Of a DNA stretch of 64,000 nucleotides, positions 26,205 through 34,195 are shown piece after piece; the first letter of the stretch is position 1; each line of letters begins with the position of its first letter. The DNA is from Namhaeicola sp039715085 (lineage in GTDB: Bacteria > Bacteroidota > Bacteroidia > Flavobacteriales > Flavobacteriaceae), in the NCBI GenBank assembly GCA_039715085.1, contig JBDLIB010000001.1:1-64000 (forward strand), in the 5' to 3' direction. The position numbers and the translations under genes are program-made. The notes under the pieces are model-generated. The model saw only the letters and a list, made by a program, of their open reading frames with translations. It was not told the origin of the DNA and ran no database searches.

Positions 26205-26740
26205 TGGAAAATAATTATTGGATATTTGGGTATGGTTCTATTATTTGGGATAATAATGACATTAAGCCTGTTAAATCAATTGATTCAAAGCTAGTTGGAG
26301 CACATAGAAGTTTCAATAAGAAATCTACTTTGAATAGAGGAACTAAAAAGTTTCCTGGCTTGGCTTTAGGACTCGAATATGGTGGAGAATGTCATGGAAA
26401 AGCATTTCTTATTAACCAAGAATCCTTTGAAGTGCTTAAAAAGAGGGAAGGAGGTTACAAAGAAATTAAGACTCCTAATAGAGATATTGAAATTTTAGAT
26501 TCCCAAGGAAATATAATTGAAGATTGTATTGTTTTTTTTCCAAATTCTACAGGTAAAAATTATCTCCCTCCAAACACTAGTTTAAAAGAAAAAGCAAATA
26601 TTATAATAGTTGGAAAAGAAGGCACAAAGAGTAATGCTAAAGATTATTTGAAACAAATCAAAAATTTCCTAAATGAATATGGAATTGAAGATAATGAGGT
26701 TGAGGGTTTATATAAACTAGTATTTAAAAATATTTTGTAA
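26201..26740 (+). CDS. ChaC-like gamma-glutamylcyclotransferase
   Basis: A 179-residue protein with the gamma-glutamylcyclotransferase fold signature. The start is IFGYGSIIWDNN, and the probable catalytic Glu is in LKKREGGYKEI. ChaC enzymes open the gamma-glutamyl bond of glutathione to give 5-oxoproline and Cys-Gly. Related folds also remove gamma-glutamyl groups from other amines. It overlaps the nuclease gene by 4 bp (ATGA) and is 2 bp from the next gene, so it is a true operon member. I know of no standard CBASS operon with such an enzyme. It could deplete a thiol as an effector or act on an isopeptide bond, and both ideas are inference. Confidence 0.78.
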   Translation: MMENNYWIFGYGSIIWDNNDIKPVKSIDSKLVGAHRSFNKKSTLNRGTKKFPGLALGLEYGGECHGKAFLINQESFEVLKKREGGYKEIKTPNRDIEILDSQGNIIEDCIVFFPNSTGKNYLPPNTSLKEKANIIIVGKEGTKSNAKDYLKQIKNFLNEYGIEDNEVEGLYKLVFKNIL

Positions 26741-26742
26741 AG

Positions 26743-27816
26743 ATGAAAAGGAAATCCATTAAGTATGGTAAGAATGGATTGCTGATTTTTGGATTTAGTA
26801 ATGCTTTTATAAATGCAGTTCAACAATTGAATTCTATCAAAGAAAATCCTGAGCAAAAATTTGATTGGACACGATTAATAAAAGCTGGAGGTAAAGGCGC
26901 TCTAATTGGAGGAATAGGAGGAGCGTTTGTTGGTGAACTTGCAGATATAGAGAATTCTAAAGAAAAGCCTCTTAACACAAGTTCTATATTGTTAAAAGTT
27001 GTTTCTAATGTCAGACTTAACAAAAAGAATCCTAAGTATCTGATAATGTCTAATAAAGGTAGTAGAATATCACGATTAATACAAACAAATTTTAAATCCA
27101 AATTGAGTGGATCTCCAATTAAAATTGGTTCTACAGAAGATGGCACTTCCTTATCCGATGAATTTGATATAGATATTACAGTTGCGTTTAACTCTAACAG
27201 TTATAATTCTACGAACGAGATGTTTGACACTATGTATAAGTTTTTAGATATAAACTATACGGATTATGATTTAATTAAAATTAGAAAACAGAAAAAATCA
27301 ATTGGTATTTTATATGAAATTGAGGGAGATGATTACAAGATTGATATTGTCCCTTATAAAATAAGTAAAAATATAAGGAATAAAACTCAAGGTTACTTAT
27401 TTGTAAATAATAATTCCCTTTTTAAAAATGATAGTTATACAAAAACAGATATAACTAGTCTCAAGGGTATTAGTTTGAATAACAGTCAACAGAAATTATT
27501 AATTGCTTTTAAGAATTGGAAAAAAGAATATTCAATACCAATTAGTTCACATTTGCTAAAAATGTTCATTATTGATGCCTATGATTTTAATAGAGGTTTT
27601 ATTCCAAGAGATTTTACAAATAAAATAATAATGATAGTCAAATATATTAAAGATAACATTTTGACAAGGCGAATTGTTAGTGTGGAGAATACCAATAATA
27701 TTCTGACCAATTTTGATGATTCTGACAAATTATTAATAGAAAAAGAGTGTTCAATGGTTTTATGTGATTTTGATTATCAACCTAATTCAATTTTAAAATA
27801 TTTTAGTGTCCAATAA
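26743..27816 (+). CDS. Second CD-NTase with glycine-rich hydrophobic N-terminus
   Basis: A 357-residue protein. Residues ~75-357 are a nucleotidyltransferase paralogous to the first gene of the operon: G129-S130, D142-I-D144 (EFDIDI), third Asp D201 (YKIDIVPY), and the matching RKQKKSIG at 181-188. All catalytic residues are present. Residues 11-66 are extra and include GLLIFGFSNAF and a glycine-zipper-like run, AGGKGALIGGIGGAFVGEL, that may enter or associate with a membrane. It ends in F-S-V-Q and lacks the terminal glycine of its paralogue. It could be a second synthase, a membrane-bound effector, or a partner subunit. Confidence 0.75.
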   Translation: MKRKSIKYGKNGLLIFGFSNAFINAVQQLNSIKENPEQKFDWTRLIKAGGKGALIGGIGGAFVGELADIENSKEKPLNTSSILLKVVSNVRLNKKNPKYLIMSNKGSRISRLIQTNFKSKLSGSPIKIGSTEDGTSLSDEFDIDITVAFNSNSYNSTNEMFDTMYKFLDINYTDYDLIKIRKQKKSIGILYEIEGDDYKIDIVPYKISKNIRNKTQGYLFVNNNSLFKNDSYTKTDITSLKGISLNNSQQKLLIAFKNWKKEYSIPISSHLLKMFIIDAYDFNRGFIPRDFTNKIIMIVKYIKDNILTRRIVSVENTNNILTNFDDSDKLLIEKECSMVLCDFDYQPNSILKYFSVQ

Positions 27817-28057
27817 AGGTACCCTAAATATTATGTAAATAGAATCTCGATGTTAAACTTGGTCTCATAGAATTTTGGTCAAAATAATAGGAGAAATAAG
27901 CGTTTATATTTTCGGTGTTTAATAATATAGTTTCTAAAGAGTTCTATTTAAAATAATATTAAAGAGTTAAATTTATTCTTGATAATTTAGTTTAATAGTA
28001 ATCTTAAGAAGATAGATTGCTTACTTAAACATAATGTAACGAGATATCAATTATTCC

Positions 28058-28124
28058 AAAAAGAAAAGAGAAAACGAAGTTAAGCACTGTCGTGCTTGGT
28101 ATTCTTGCTTTCTCTTTTCTTTTT
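28058..28124. terminator. Long perfect stem-loop between convergent genes
   Basis: AAAAAGAAAAGAGAAA (28058-28073) and its exact complement (28109-28124) form a 16-bp stem. Inside, AAGCAC/GTGCTT (28082-28097) makes a second hairpin with the loop TGTC. The right arm runs into further T residues. It lies between the end of the second CD-NTase gene and the convergent DnaC-like gene, so a bidirectional terminator is the simplest reading. The inner hairpin is more elaborate than a terminator needs. The rest of the gap 27817-28161 is AT-rich with no gene. Confidence 0.6.
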
Positions 28125-28161
28125 TTCTCGTTTTTTCATTTCTCTTTTGAAAAATAATGGA

Positions 28162-28818
28162 TTAAAGGCGTTTGTCTTTTGTGTCCTTGCTAAAGGAGAT
28201 CAAATTGAACATTTCTTTCATTCTTGAACGTACACGGTTTCCGTAATAACTTTCCAATTCTTCCGCATTTAGATTGGTTGTTGCATGGGTTATGACTCTT
28301 TTTGTGATAAACAGATCATACCGGCTTAACAGGATCTCTCCAATAACATTGCAATCATTTCCGTAACGTTTCAGGTTCTTTTCCAACCCAAGGTCGTCAA
28401 AACAAAAGGTTTTTGTACTACTGTAATCTGTTATTACCCCGTGTCCATCCTTAATAAATTCAAAAGAGATGATCCTGGTTGACTTTATATCATAATTATA
28501 TTTCCTGATAGAGATATACCTGACTAAATTCATCAAGGTGGTTTTTCCGGAACCGACAGGCCCGGAAAGTAAGACTCCCCTGTTGAGATCTATCTTATGT
28601 TTTTTGCTGTTCTTTTTATCCCTGACGATATAGACCAACAGTTTGAAAATTACATGATGATCCTTTCTGTGGATTTTGAATTTACTTCCGTAAATGTACT
28701 TTCCTTTCGTTTCTAAAAACCGGATCATCTGGTTAAAATTATAATCAATCTTATTTCCGGAAATATTCCCTATGGTAAATTCTTCTCCCTGGTGGTTTAT
28801 TTTATAAGGGGATGTCAT
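28162..28818 (-). CDS. DnaC/IstB-like AAA+ ATPase
   Basis: A 218-residue ATPase. Walker A is LSGPVGSGKTTLM, Walker B is TFCFDDLG, sensor 1 is ITHATTNLNAEEL, and an arginine-finger segment is GNRVRSRM. It resembles helicase loaders of the DnaC type found on mobile elements. It overlaps the upstream replication-initiator-like gene by 17 bp, so the two probably act together in replication or mobilisation of the element. Confidence 0.78.
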   Translation of the reverse strand: MTSPYKINHQGEEFTIGNISGNKIDYNFNQMIRFLETKGKYIYGSKFKIHRKDHHVIFKLLVYIVRDKKNSKKHKIDLNRGVLLSGPVGSGKTTLMNLVRYISIRKYNYDIKSTRIISFEFIKDGHGVITDYSSTKTFCFDDLGLEKNLKRYGNDCNVIGEILLSRYDLFITKRVITHATTNLNAEELESYYGNRVRSRMKEMFNLISFSKDTKDKRL

Positions 28819-29491
28819 AATCTTTGTCGTTATTTACGTGTAAGTAGTTTGAATTTTGGTCAACTGCATTTTCGATTTTTTCTTTTCTTTTTTCATCGGC
28901 TTTAATAATCCAGTTTCGGGCTGCAGCTTGCCAATTTTTAATTTCAGCCTTTCCTCCGATTTTCCATCCCGTGGATTCATAATAATTGAAAAATATTTCC
29001 GCTTCTGCTTCCGTACTTTTATTTTCTAAAAAGAATTTTTTAACATTTTCAAATTCTATATATATAGAAAGTTTATGTTTATTTTGTTTATAGTTTTTAT
29101 ATGTTTTAGAAGGTACCTGTACTTGTACATTATTAGTACTAGAGCGTATCAGAGCTTGTTTGTTATCCGGACGGTTGCGTACCGGTACTTGTTTTGAACC
29201 TGTCCCTAAATTGAACAAGACAACTTTGCTACCTTTGAACGGATTATAAGAGGGATAATATCTGATGTAATTCCATCGGTGCAGATCTTTAATGCATTTA
29301 TGATAGGTAGATTTGGAACCGATCTTGGATAAGGCCATAATCTCCCCTCTGCTTATGGAAACAGGGTTGGAGAAACGGTTTAAATTCCAATATTGAAATA
29401 ATGCGAGATACATACTTATGTGGGTGGTATTCAGCCTGTCGTCTTTTGAAAATACATGTAGTGCTTTTGTAAGGTGTTTGATGTAGTTCAT
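28802..29491 (-). CDS. Replication-initiator/DnaD-like protein
   Basis: A 229-residue protein. The N-terminal ~100 residues look like a winged helix (LFQYWNLNRFSNPVSISRGE, STYHKCIKDLHRWNYI). The C-terminal part, with NWQAAARNWIIKADEKRK, is the type seen in DnaT/DnaD-like primosome proteins. It is co-transcribed with the DnaC-like ATPase. Function is inferred from this pairing. Confidence 0.65.
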   Translation of the reverse strand: MNYIKHLTKALHVFSKDDRLNTTHISMYLALFQYWNLNRFSNPVSISRGEIMALSKIGSKSTYHKCIKDLHRWNYIRYYPSYNPFKGSKVVLFNLGTGSKQVPVRNRPDNKQALIRSSTNNVQVQVPSKTYKNYKQNKHKLSIYIEFENVKKFFLENKSTEAEAEIFFNYYESTGWKIGGKAEIKNWQAAARNWIIKADEKRKEKIENAVDQNSNYLHVNNDKDYDIPL

Positions 29492-29502
29492 ATCCGGAGC
29501 AT

Positions 29503-29781
29503 TTAAAAATTATTTTCAACTTTATTGATCTCCAATACTTTCAGAATTTCCTCTTTGTCGTAGAAAATGATCCCGTTGATCTTCGAGAAAGGCAGAGTTC
29601 CGTTATTCCTTAGATTTTGCAATGTTCCCGGTGAAATCCCTAAGAGCTTTTTTACTTCATTGGATTTGATCCACTTCTTGGATTTTTTACCGTATTTGCC
29701 TTCTAGTAATTTTTCAATATCTTCTAATAATCCAATTTTGAATTCATAAAGATCTTCTGTGGTGATAATTGTTGCTGCCAT
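29503..29781 (-). CDS. Helix-turn-helix (HTH_17) DNA-binding protein
   Basis: A 92-residue protein whose middle (KWIKSNEVKKLLGISPGTLQ) and following wing (NNGTLPFSKINGIIFYDKEEI) form the excisionase-like HTH_17 fold. Such proteins are usual in Bacteroidota integrative elements as excision or regulatory factors. The gap to the downstream gene is 11 bp, so it heads this small operon. Confidence 0.82.
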   Translation of the reverse strand: MAATIITTEDLYEFKIGLLEDIEKLLEGKYGKKSKKWIKSNEVKKLLGISPGTLQNLRNNGTLPFSKINGIIFYDKEEILKVLEINKVENNF

Positions 29782-30463
29782 TTGTAAAGTTTTTTAGATG
29801 AAGAAAAATCATTTCATAACCAACTGATATTATTCGATGATTTCTAATTCGATTTGTTAATTCTTCTGCAAACTTCTGACGGGAAAATGGATTTTATTCA
29901 CAAGCTCTCCCCAAGTTGGGGGAAATATTTTGATATTAATTTTAGGCTTTTTTGATGCAATTTGGATGTGTAGATTTAAAATTTAGTTGCTAAAACAGTA
30001 TAAAATTTATGAAAAGTTGAACATTTTTAAAATACCCAAGTTGGGGAGACCTTGGGTGTTTTTATTCAAATCTTAATAAGCAAGTAAGTGGATATTTGAA
30101 AATATACAATGAATCATCACCTGTCCTATCTTTGGATGAATCCGTAATGATAATAAGTAGTATATAATATAAATTGATTAATGATTTAATATGTTATTTG
30201 AATTCAATACTGTGATAATCCTTACTTATAGTAAGTAATATTATTATTATCATTCAGTCAAATAGTAATATATTTAACTTATGAAAATCAATTTTATATT
30301 ATGGATAGTAAGCAAAAAATATTAGTAAAAACGAGTTTAATTTCATTAGTGCTTTTATTAATGTTCCTTAGAGGATAATATTCCTTTTAAATTGACTTTT
30401 TTAGAAGGTATCCCCATGTTGAGAATTTTGAAAACACTCAATATGGGGAAGGTTTGGGTATTC
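29782..30463. promoter_or_regulatory. Non-coding region with related hairpins, possible origin or RteC site
   Basis: The region holds three related structures: the palindrome CCCCAAGTTGGGG at 29909-29921; ACCCAAG/CTTGGGT at 30036-30059, which also contains CCCAAGTTGGG and is followed by TTTTTA; and a 13-bp stem at 30411-30423 and 30437-30449 (TCCCCATGTTGAG, one G-T pair). The last two are each followed by a similar GGGTGTTTTTATTC or GGGTATTCTTATTCC sequence. The location between rteC and replication-type genes fits an origin, oriT or regulator-binding region. Confidence 0.45.
30301..30378 (+). CDS. Possible 25-residue membrane peptide
   Basis: An ATG-started frame encodes MDSKQKILVKTSLISLVLLL and five more residues: a short basic start and one hydrophobic segment. 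There is no known family, no clear ribosome-binding site and nothing co-directional nearby. It could be a real small membrane protein or chance. Confidence 0.22.
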   Translation: MDSKQKILVKTSLISLVLLLMFLRG

Positions 30464-31288
30464 TTATTCCTCTGATTGATCCATGCGTTGTATCAACGAA
30501 TTTTTAAGTTTTTCTATGAATTTTGTCCTGTCTTTTTTTCTGCCTTTTAATTCTATGTATGTCCTGTAAATATCCCCCATATCTATATTTAAAAGTTTTT
30601 CTATAGCTGAAGCTAGTTCTTTAATGTCTGAAGAACCATTATCTATAACTTTACAAGTATGAAGTGCATAAACAAGTTCTGTTATTTCTGCTTTTGACCC
30701 TGTCCATTTCAAATTAGATTTGAATCCGGGTTCTGATTTATTGTTTTTTAAATCATTTAGTTTTTGATGTAAATAGGTAATATATAGTTCAAATGCTTTT
30801 ACTTTAGCTAATAATGCATCATGTGATGTGCTGAATTTTGGGGAGAAACAATAGGTTTTAGAATTAGTGAAATTTAGATTATCGCTATTCTTTGATGTGA
30901 AATACAAGGAGTCTAAATGACTCTTGCCGAGATTAATGTATTGAATGAAGTCAATATTGTAAGTATTGAATTTATCAATTTTTTCAATCTTACGTTTGAT
31001 GTATTTCTTTTGTTTTCGAATATTTACTTTTGGATATTCGATTTCAAAAGTTCTGATCTTACTGTAATAAATGATTTGACTCAGGGGGAAACTTTTGATA
31101 TTCTTAAAGAAATTTATTTCATCTTCTTCATAGGTGAAAGAAGAAATCAGGATACTCCTGTTCATGTATTCCAGTGAGTTTCTACATGCTAAAATTGATT
31201 TGTTTGCCATGCATACAATATTGTTGTTTTTGCACTTTATTTTCTCTAATTCTAACTTTAATTTCTCTAGTTGTTCTTTGTATTCCAT
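30464..31288 (-). CDS. rteC: RteC-family regulator
   Basis: A 274-residue protein. The C-terminal part (LKWTGSKAEITELVYALH, IEKLLNIDMGDIYRTYIEL, RTKFIEKLKNSL) is the conserved RteC region. In CTnDOT, RteC binds upstream of excision genes and switches on excision and transfer. The inverted repeats just downstream of this gene and before the HTH gene are candidate target sites. The N-terminal half is helical and lysine-rich. Confidence 0.87.
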   Translation of the reverse strand: MEYKEQLEKLKLELEKIKCKNNNIVCMANKSILACRNSLEYMNRSILISSFTYEEDEINFFKNIKSFPLSQIIYYSKIRTFEIEYPKVNIRKQKKYIKRKIEKIDKFNTYNIDFIQYINLGKSHLDSLYFTSKNSDNLNFTNSKTYCFSPKFSTSHDALLAKVKAFELYITYLHQKLNDLKNNKSEPGFKSNLKWTGSKAEITELVYALHTCKVIDNGSSDIKELASAIEKLLNIDMGDIYRTYIELKGRKKDRTKFIEKLKNSLIQRMDQSEE

Positions 31289-31566
31289 TCTCTAATTTTT
31301 AAAGGTTATAGCTATAAGTTTGTGTTTCAACTAGGATTGATTAATACTTATAGGAAGATTAATTGATAAATAAAGGAATACAGAACTGTATCTGATTAAA
31401 GGGTGGGTTAATTGATGTTTTTTGATGTGATTGACTTATTAATAATCAATTCTATGAATAGAAGAATAGTAAAGCCAATAAATAGAACTATGGAATAAAA
31501 ATATATTTATTATTATAAAACATGCATTTTTTTTCCGTAAAAAAATTACGGGAAATCCCTATTTTT

Positions 31567-32241
31567 TTAGATAAATCCTTTCTCTTTAGCAATATGTATT
31601 AACTCCCTGTCATTTCTCTTTTTAATATCAAATATATTTTTTAATCTTCGCTTTCTTTTTTCTATTCCGCCAATGGATAAAGGGAGTAACTTTGGCAGAT
31701 CCTTCATTTTTGCTCCGTTTGAGAGTTCGTAAAGTAATAGCCTGTCTATTTTATCAAGACAGTGCCTGTGGGAAATACGTTTTCGCATTAATTTTAACAC
31801 AGATTTGCTATAGAAGGGAGGATCTTCAATAACAGAATTTATAGCAGAGACCAGATCTTCATACCGGAGATCATGCTTGATCAGAAAACCGTCAGGATCA
31901 ATATTTTCCAGTATATTATATATTAAAAAATTATCATCGAAATTTGTTGAAATAATGATTTTTATATTTGGAATAAGTTGTCTGATCATGAAAGCCAAGT
32001 CTTCCCCGGAAAGAATCTTATGATCTTTTGAGGGAGGAATGCTTATGTCTATGAGAGCAAAATCCAGGTCTTTCTTCTTAGAATGATATTTGATCTTTTC
32101 AATGGCAGAATCACTATTTTTTGCTATTTTTATGTTGAATTCTATCTCTTTATTGTTTGAGCTGACTCTTGAAAAGCTGTTTTTATAGGCCTCTGAAATT
32201 ATAGGGCAATCATCAATAATAAGAACAGAATAAGTTTTCAT
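31567..32241 (-). CDS. Response regulator 1 (receiver plus NarL-type HTH)
   Basis: The start is taken at the ATG at 32241 (MKTYSVLIIDD), because the 24 residues upstream of it do not belong to the fold. The receiver has the acidic pair D10-D11, phosphorylation site D65 (FALIDISIP) and the conserved Lys in GFLIKHD. The C-terminal helix-turn-helix includes LYELSNGAKMKDLPKLLPLS and IEKRKRRLKNIFD. It is a paralogue of the regulator at 35839-36513. Their C-termini are almost the same (RELIHIAKEKGFI versus RELIQIAKEKGFI). Confidence 0.88.
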   Translation of the reverse strand: MKTYSVLIIDDCPIISEAYKNSFSRVSSNNKEIEFNIKIAKNSDSAIEKIKYHSKKKDLDFALIDISIPPSKDHKILSGEDLAFMIRQLIPNIKIIISTNFDDNFLIYNILENIDPDGFLIKHDLRYEDLVSAINSVIEDPPFYSKSVLKLMRKRISHRHCLDKIDRLLLYELSNGAKMKDLPKLLPLSIGGIEKRKRRLKNIFDIKKRNDRELIHIAKEKGFI

Positions 32242-32673
32242 AATATATTTTTTCAGGAATTGATAATGCCATTTATTGACCTGAGGAATAGAAAACATCC
32301 AAAATGGATGCATCTTTCAAAGCGAAAATTAAATATATAATTTTGGAATATAGTATTGTTTTTCCTTGAAAATGGTAGGGAAAAATTATAATTATTAAAT
32401 GTAGAATGAAATGAGAATTAATATTAACTATTCATTGAAATATTAACTTAATGAAGGGGGTGAAAAACCTTACAGATAGCAAGTGAAAACATTACTAAAT
32501 TCATGCGAGAAAGTTGTAAATTTAATCGTGTAAAGTATTAATTGATAATGATGTGTTGAAATGGGGGTCTTGATATAAGTCTCTTTTAGTAAATGATTTA
32601 TGTAATATGACTAATAATTTCTAATAGATATAAAGGTTGTTCATAAAAAAATTATGACATAAAATTAAGAACA
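32242..32673. other. 432-bp intergenic region between divergent genes
   Basis: AT-rich non-coding DNA between response regulator 1 (leftward) and the unknown 203-residue gene (rightward). It must contain both promoters. I see no strong inverted repeat or conserved element. Confidence 0.5.
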
Positions 32674-33285
32674 ATGCAAGAACTAAATATGATTTCCAAT
32701 AGAGATAATATGATACCAATTATTGTAGATGTTGAAAGAAATATAGATGGGCATCAAATGGTTAGATGTTCCTACTTTTCGGTTCAATCTGACGAGCCGT
32801 TATTGAATTGGAAAATAAATATTAGATCGTCAAATTCTCCAATAGTATTGCTTAATCTGGAAGCAATATTAGTAGGTTCACCCAGTAACCCAAATGATTT
32901 TAAAACTATTGAAGATATTAATGAGATGTATGATTTTATTGAAGATAGTAATGAAGGGCTATTTGTGGATATTAATGATATCTGGATTCCTGTTGAAATG
33001 TTTGGGAAAACTGATATAGAGCAAGGTATGGTTTTCAGAATACCAGATGAACAATTTATACTGTTGTGGAAATTTAGAAACGATAGAATTTCCATTGAAG
33101 AGTTGTTTTCAGATGAAGAAAGATTTGTACATAAGATGATGCCTGATTTGAAACAAAAACCACCTGTATATTTTTCAGAAGAAGAAACTATGGCTTTTCA
33201 AAAATGGACATATAAACAAATAGAGCAATCACGTATGAGATATAATGAAAACAAGAAGCATGTATTAAAAAAAATAAAAAAATGA
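32674..33285 (+). CDS. Unknown protein, first gene of MBL-patatin block
   Basis: A 203-residue soluble protein of no family I recognise. It is beta-rich in the first ~150 residues (MIPIIVDVERNIDGHQMVRC, FILLWKFRNDRISIEELF), then has a basic helical tail. Its stop overlaps the MBL gene start by 4 bp (ATGA), so the two are translationally coupled and likely work together. Confidence 0.72.
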   Translation: MQELNMISNRDNMIPIIVDVERNIDGHQMVRCSYFSVQSDEPLLNWKINIRSSNSPIVLLNLEAILVGSPSNPNDFKTIEDINEMYDFIEDSNEGLFVDINDIWIPVEMFGKTDIEQGMVFRIPDEQFILLWKFRNDRISIEELFSDEERFVHKMMPDLKQKPPVYFSEEETMAFQKWTYKQIEQSRMRYNENKKHVLKKIKK

Positions 33286-34103
33286 GTCAACTTAAAATTG
33301 TTCTTATAGACGTGGCTTGGGGAGACTCAATCTTTTTAGAAGCCAAAGATAATCAAGGAAAAGAATCTTATGCATTGATTGATTCTAATGATAGCACTAA
33401 TTATAAGTCTACCTTGATATTTCTTCGTAAGTATTTTCAAAAAAAGTTTGGAACGAGTAAAATTGATAAACCTTTATTAGATTGGGTGATGCTTTCCCAT
33501 GCTCATCTTGATCACGGGCAGGGATTAAAAGAAATAATGCGATTTTTTGGTGCAAAAAGATTTTATTACCCAAAAAGTATTCAAAACTCAAGTTTAGCAC
33601 ACCTTCAGCATTATGCCAATAGAGTGGGGATAATACATCAGGCAATTGATAATAATAGGAATTTTCCTGATTTTGGAGATGCAAAAGTAAAAATATTGTG
33701 GCCGCAAGAAGATGAAGATTTATCTGACAATGAAAATAATAATTCAATTATACTAGCAATTACTCAAGATAACAAATCAGCCATTTTTACTGGAGATGCA
33801 GAAGAGGAAGTATGGAACTCCATAAAGAACAATATTCCAAATAATACGGCTTTCTTTAAGGTTCCTCATCATGGTTCAATAAACGGAACGTTGGATCATT
33901 CAGGAAATGGTACATGGACTACTAAATGCGCCAATTCTGTCTTTCTTGGAATGAGTACTCATAACCGTCCTTATAACCACCCTCATCAGGAAGTGCTGAA
34001 TGTTCTAAATAATAGCGGGTATTCGTTTGCTAGGACTGATGAAAATTATCATATTGAGGTTGTTATCAGTTCTGGTCCTTTGAAAAGTAAATATTCGGTG
34101 TAA
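33282..34103 (+). CDS. ComEC-type metallo-beta-lactamase-fold hydrolase
   Basis: A 273-residue soluble protein with the MBL metal motif SHAHLDHG (H-x-H-x-D-H), the later metal Asp in FTGDAEEE, and the terminal His pair in KVPHHGS. This matches the nuclease/phosphodiesterase-type MBL domain seen alone or in ComEC, so DNA or another phosphodiester is a likely substrate. It is coupled to the gene before it and followed 92 bp later by a patatin gene. It shares the fold with the protein at 40620 but is not closely similar. Confidence 0.85.
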   Translation: MSQLKIVLIDVAWGDSIFLEAKDNQGKESYALIDSNDSTNYKSTLIFLRKYFQKKFGTSKIDKPLLDWVMLSHAHLDHGQGLKEIMRFFGAKRFYYPKSIQNSSLAHLQHYANRVGIIHQAIDNNRNFPDFGDAKVKILWPQEDEDLSDNENNNSIILAITQDNKSAIFTGDAEEEVWNSIKNNIPNNTAFFKVPHHGSINGTLDHSGNGTWTTKCANSVFLGMSTHNRPYNHPHQEVLNVLNNSGYSFARTDENYHIEVVISSGPLKSKYSV

Positions 34104-34195
34104 GATTATTTGTTGTAAAAGATGCAGGTGAATTAGGGAAATACTAATTCAGTCATAAAAACACAAATATGTGATATTTATATAAATTAAAAATA

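Noticed and set aside
32242..32313. Upstream start for response regulator 1
   Set aside because: The 24 extra residues precede the conserved receiver start, which has its own ATG at 32241.
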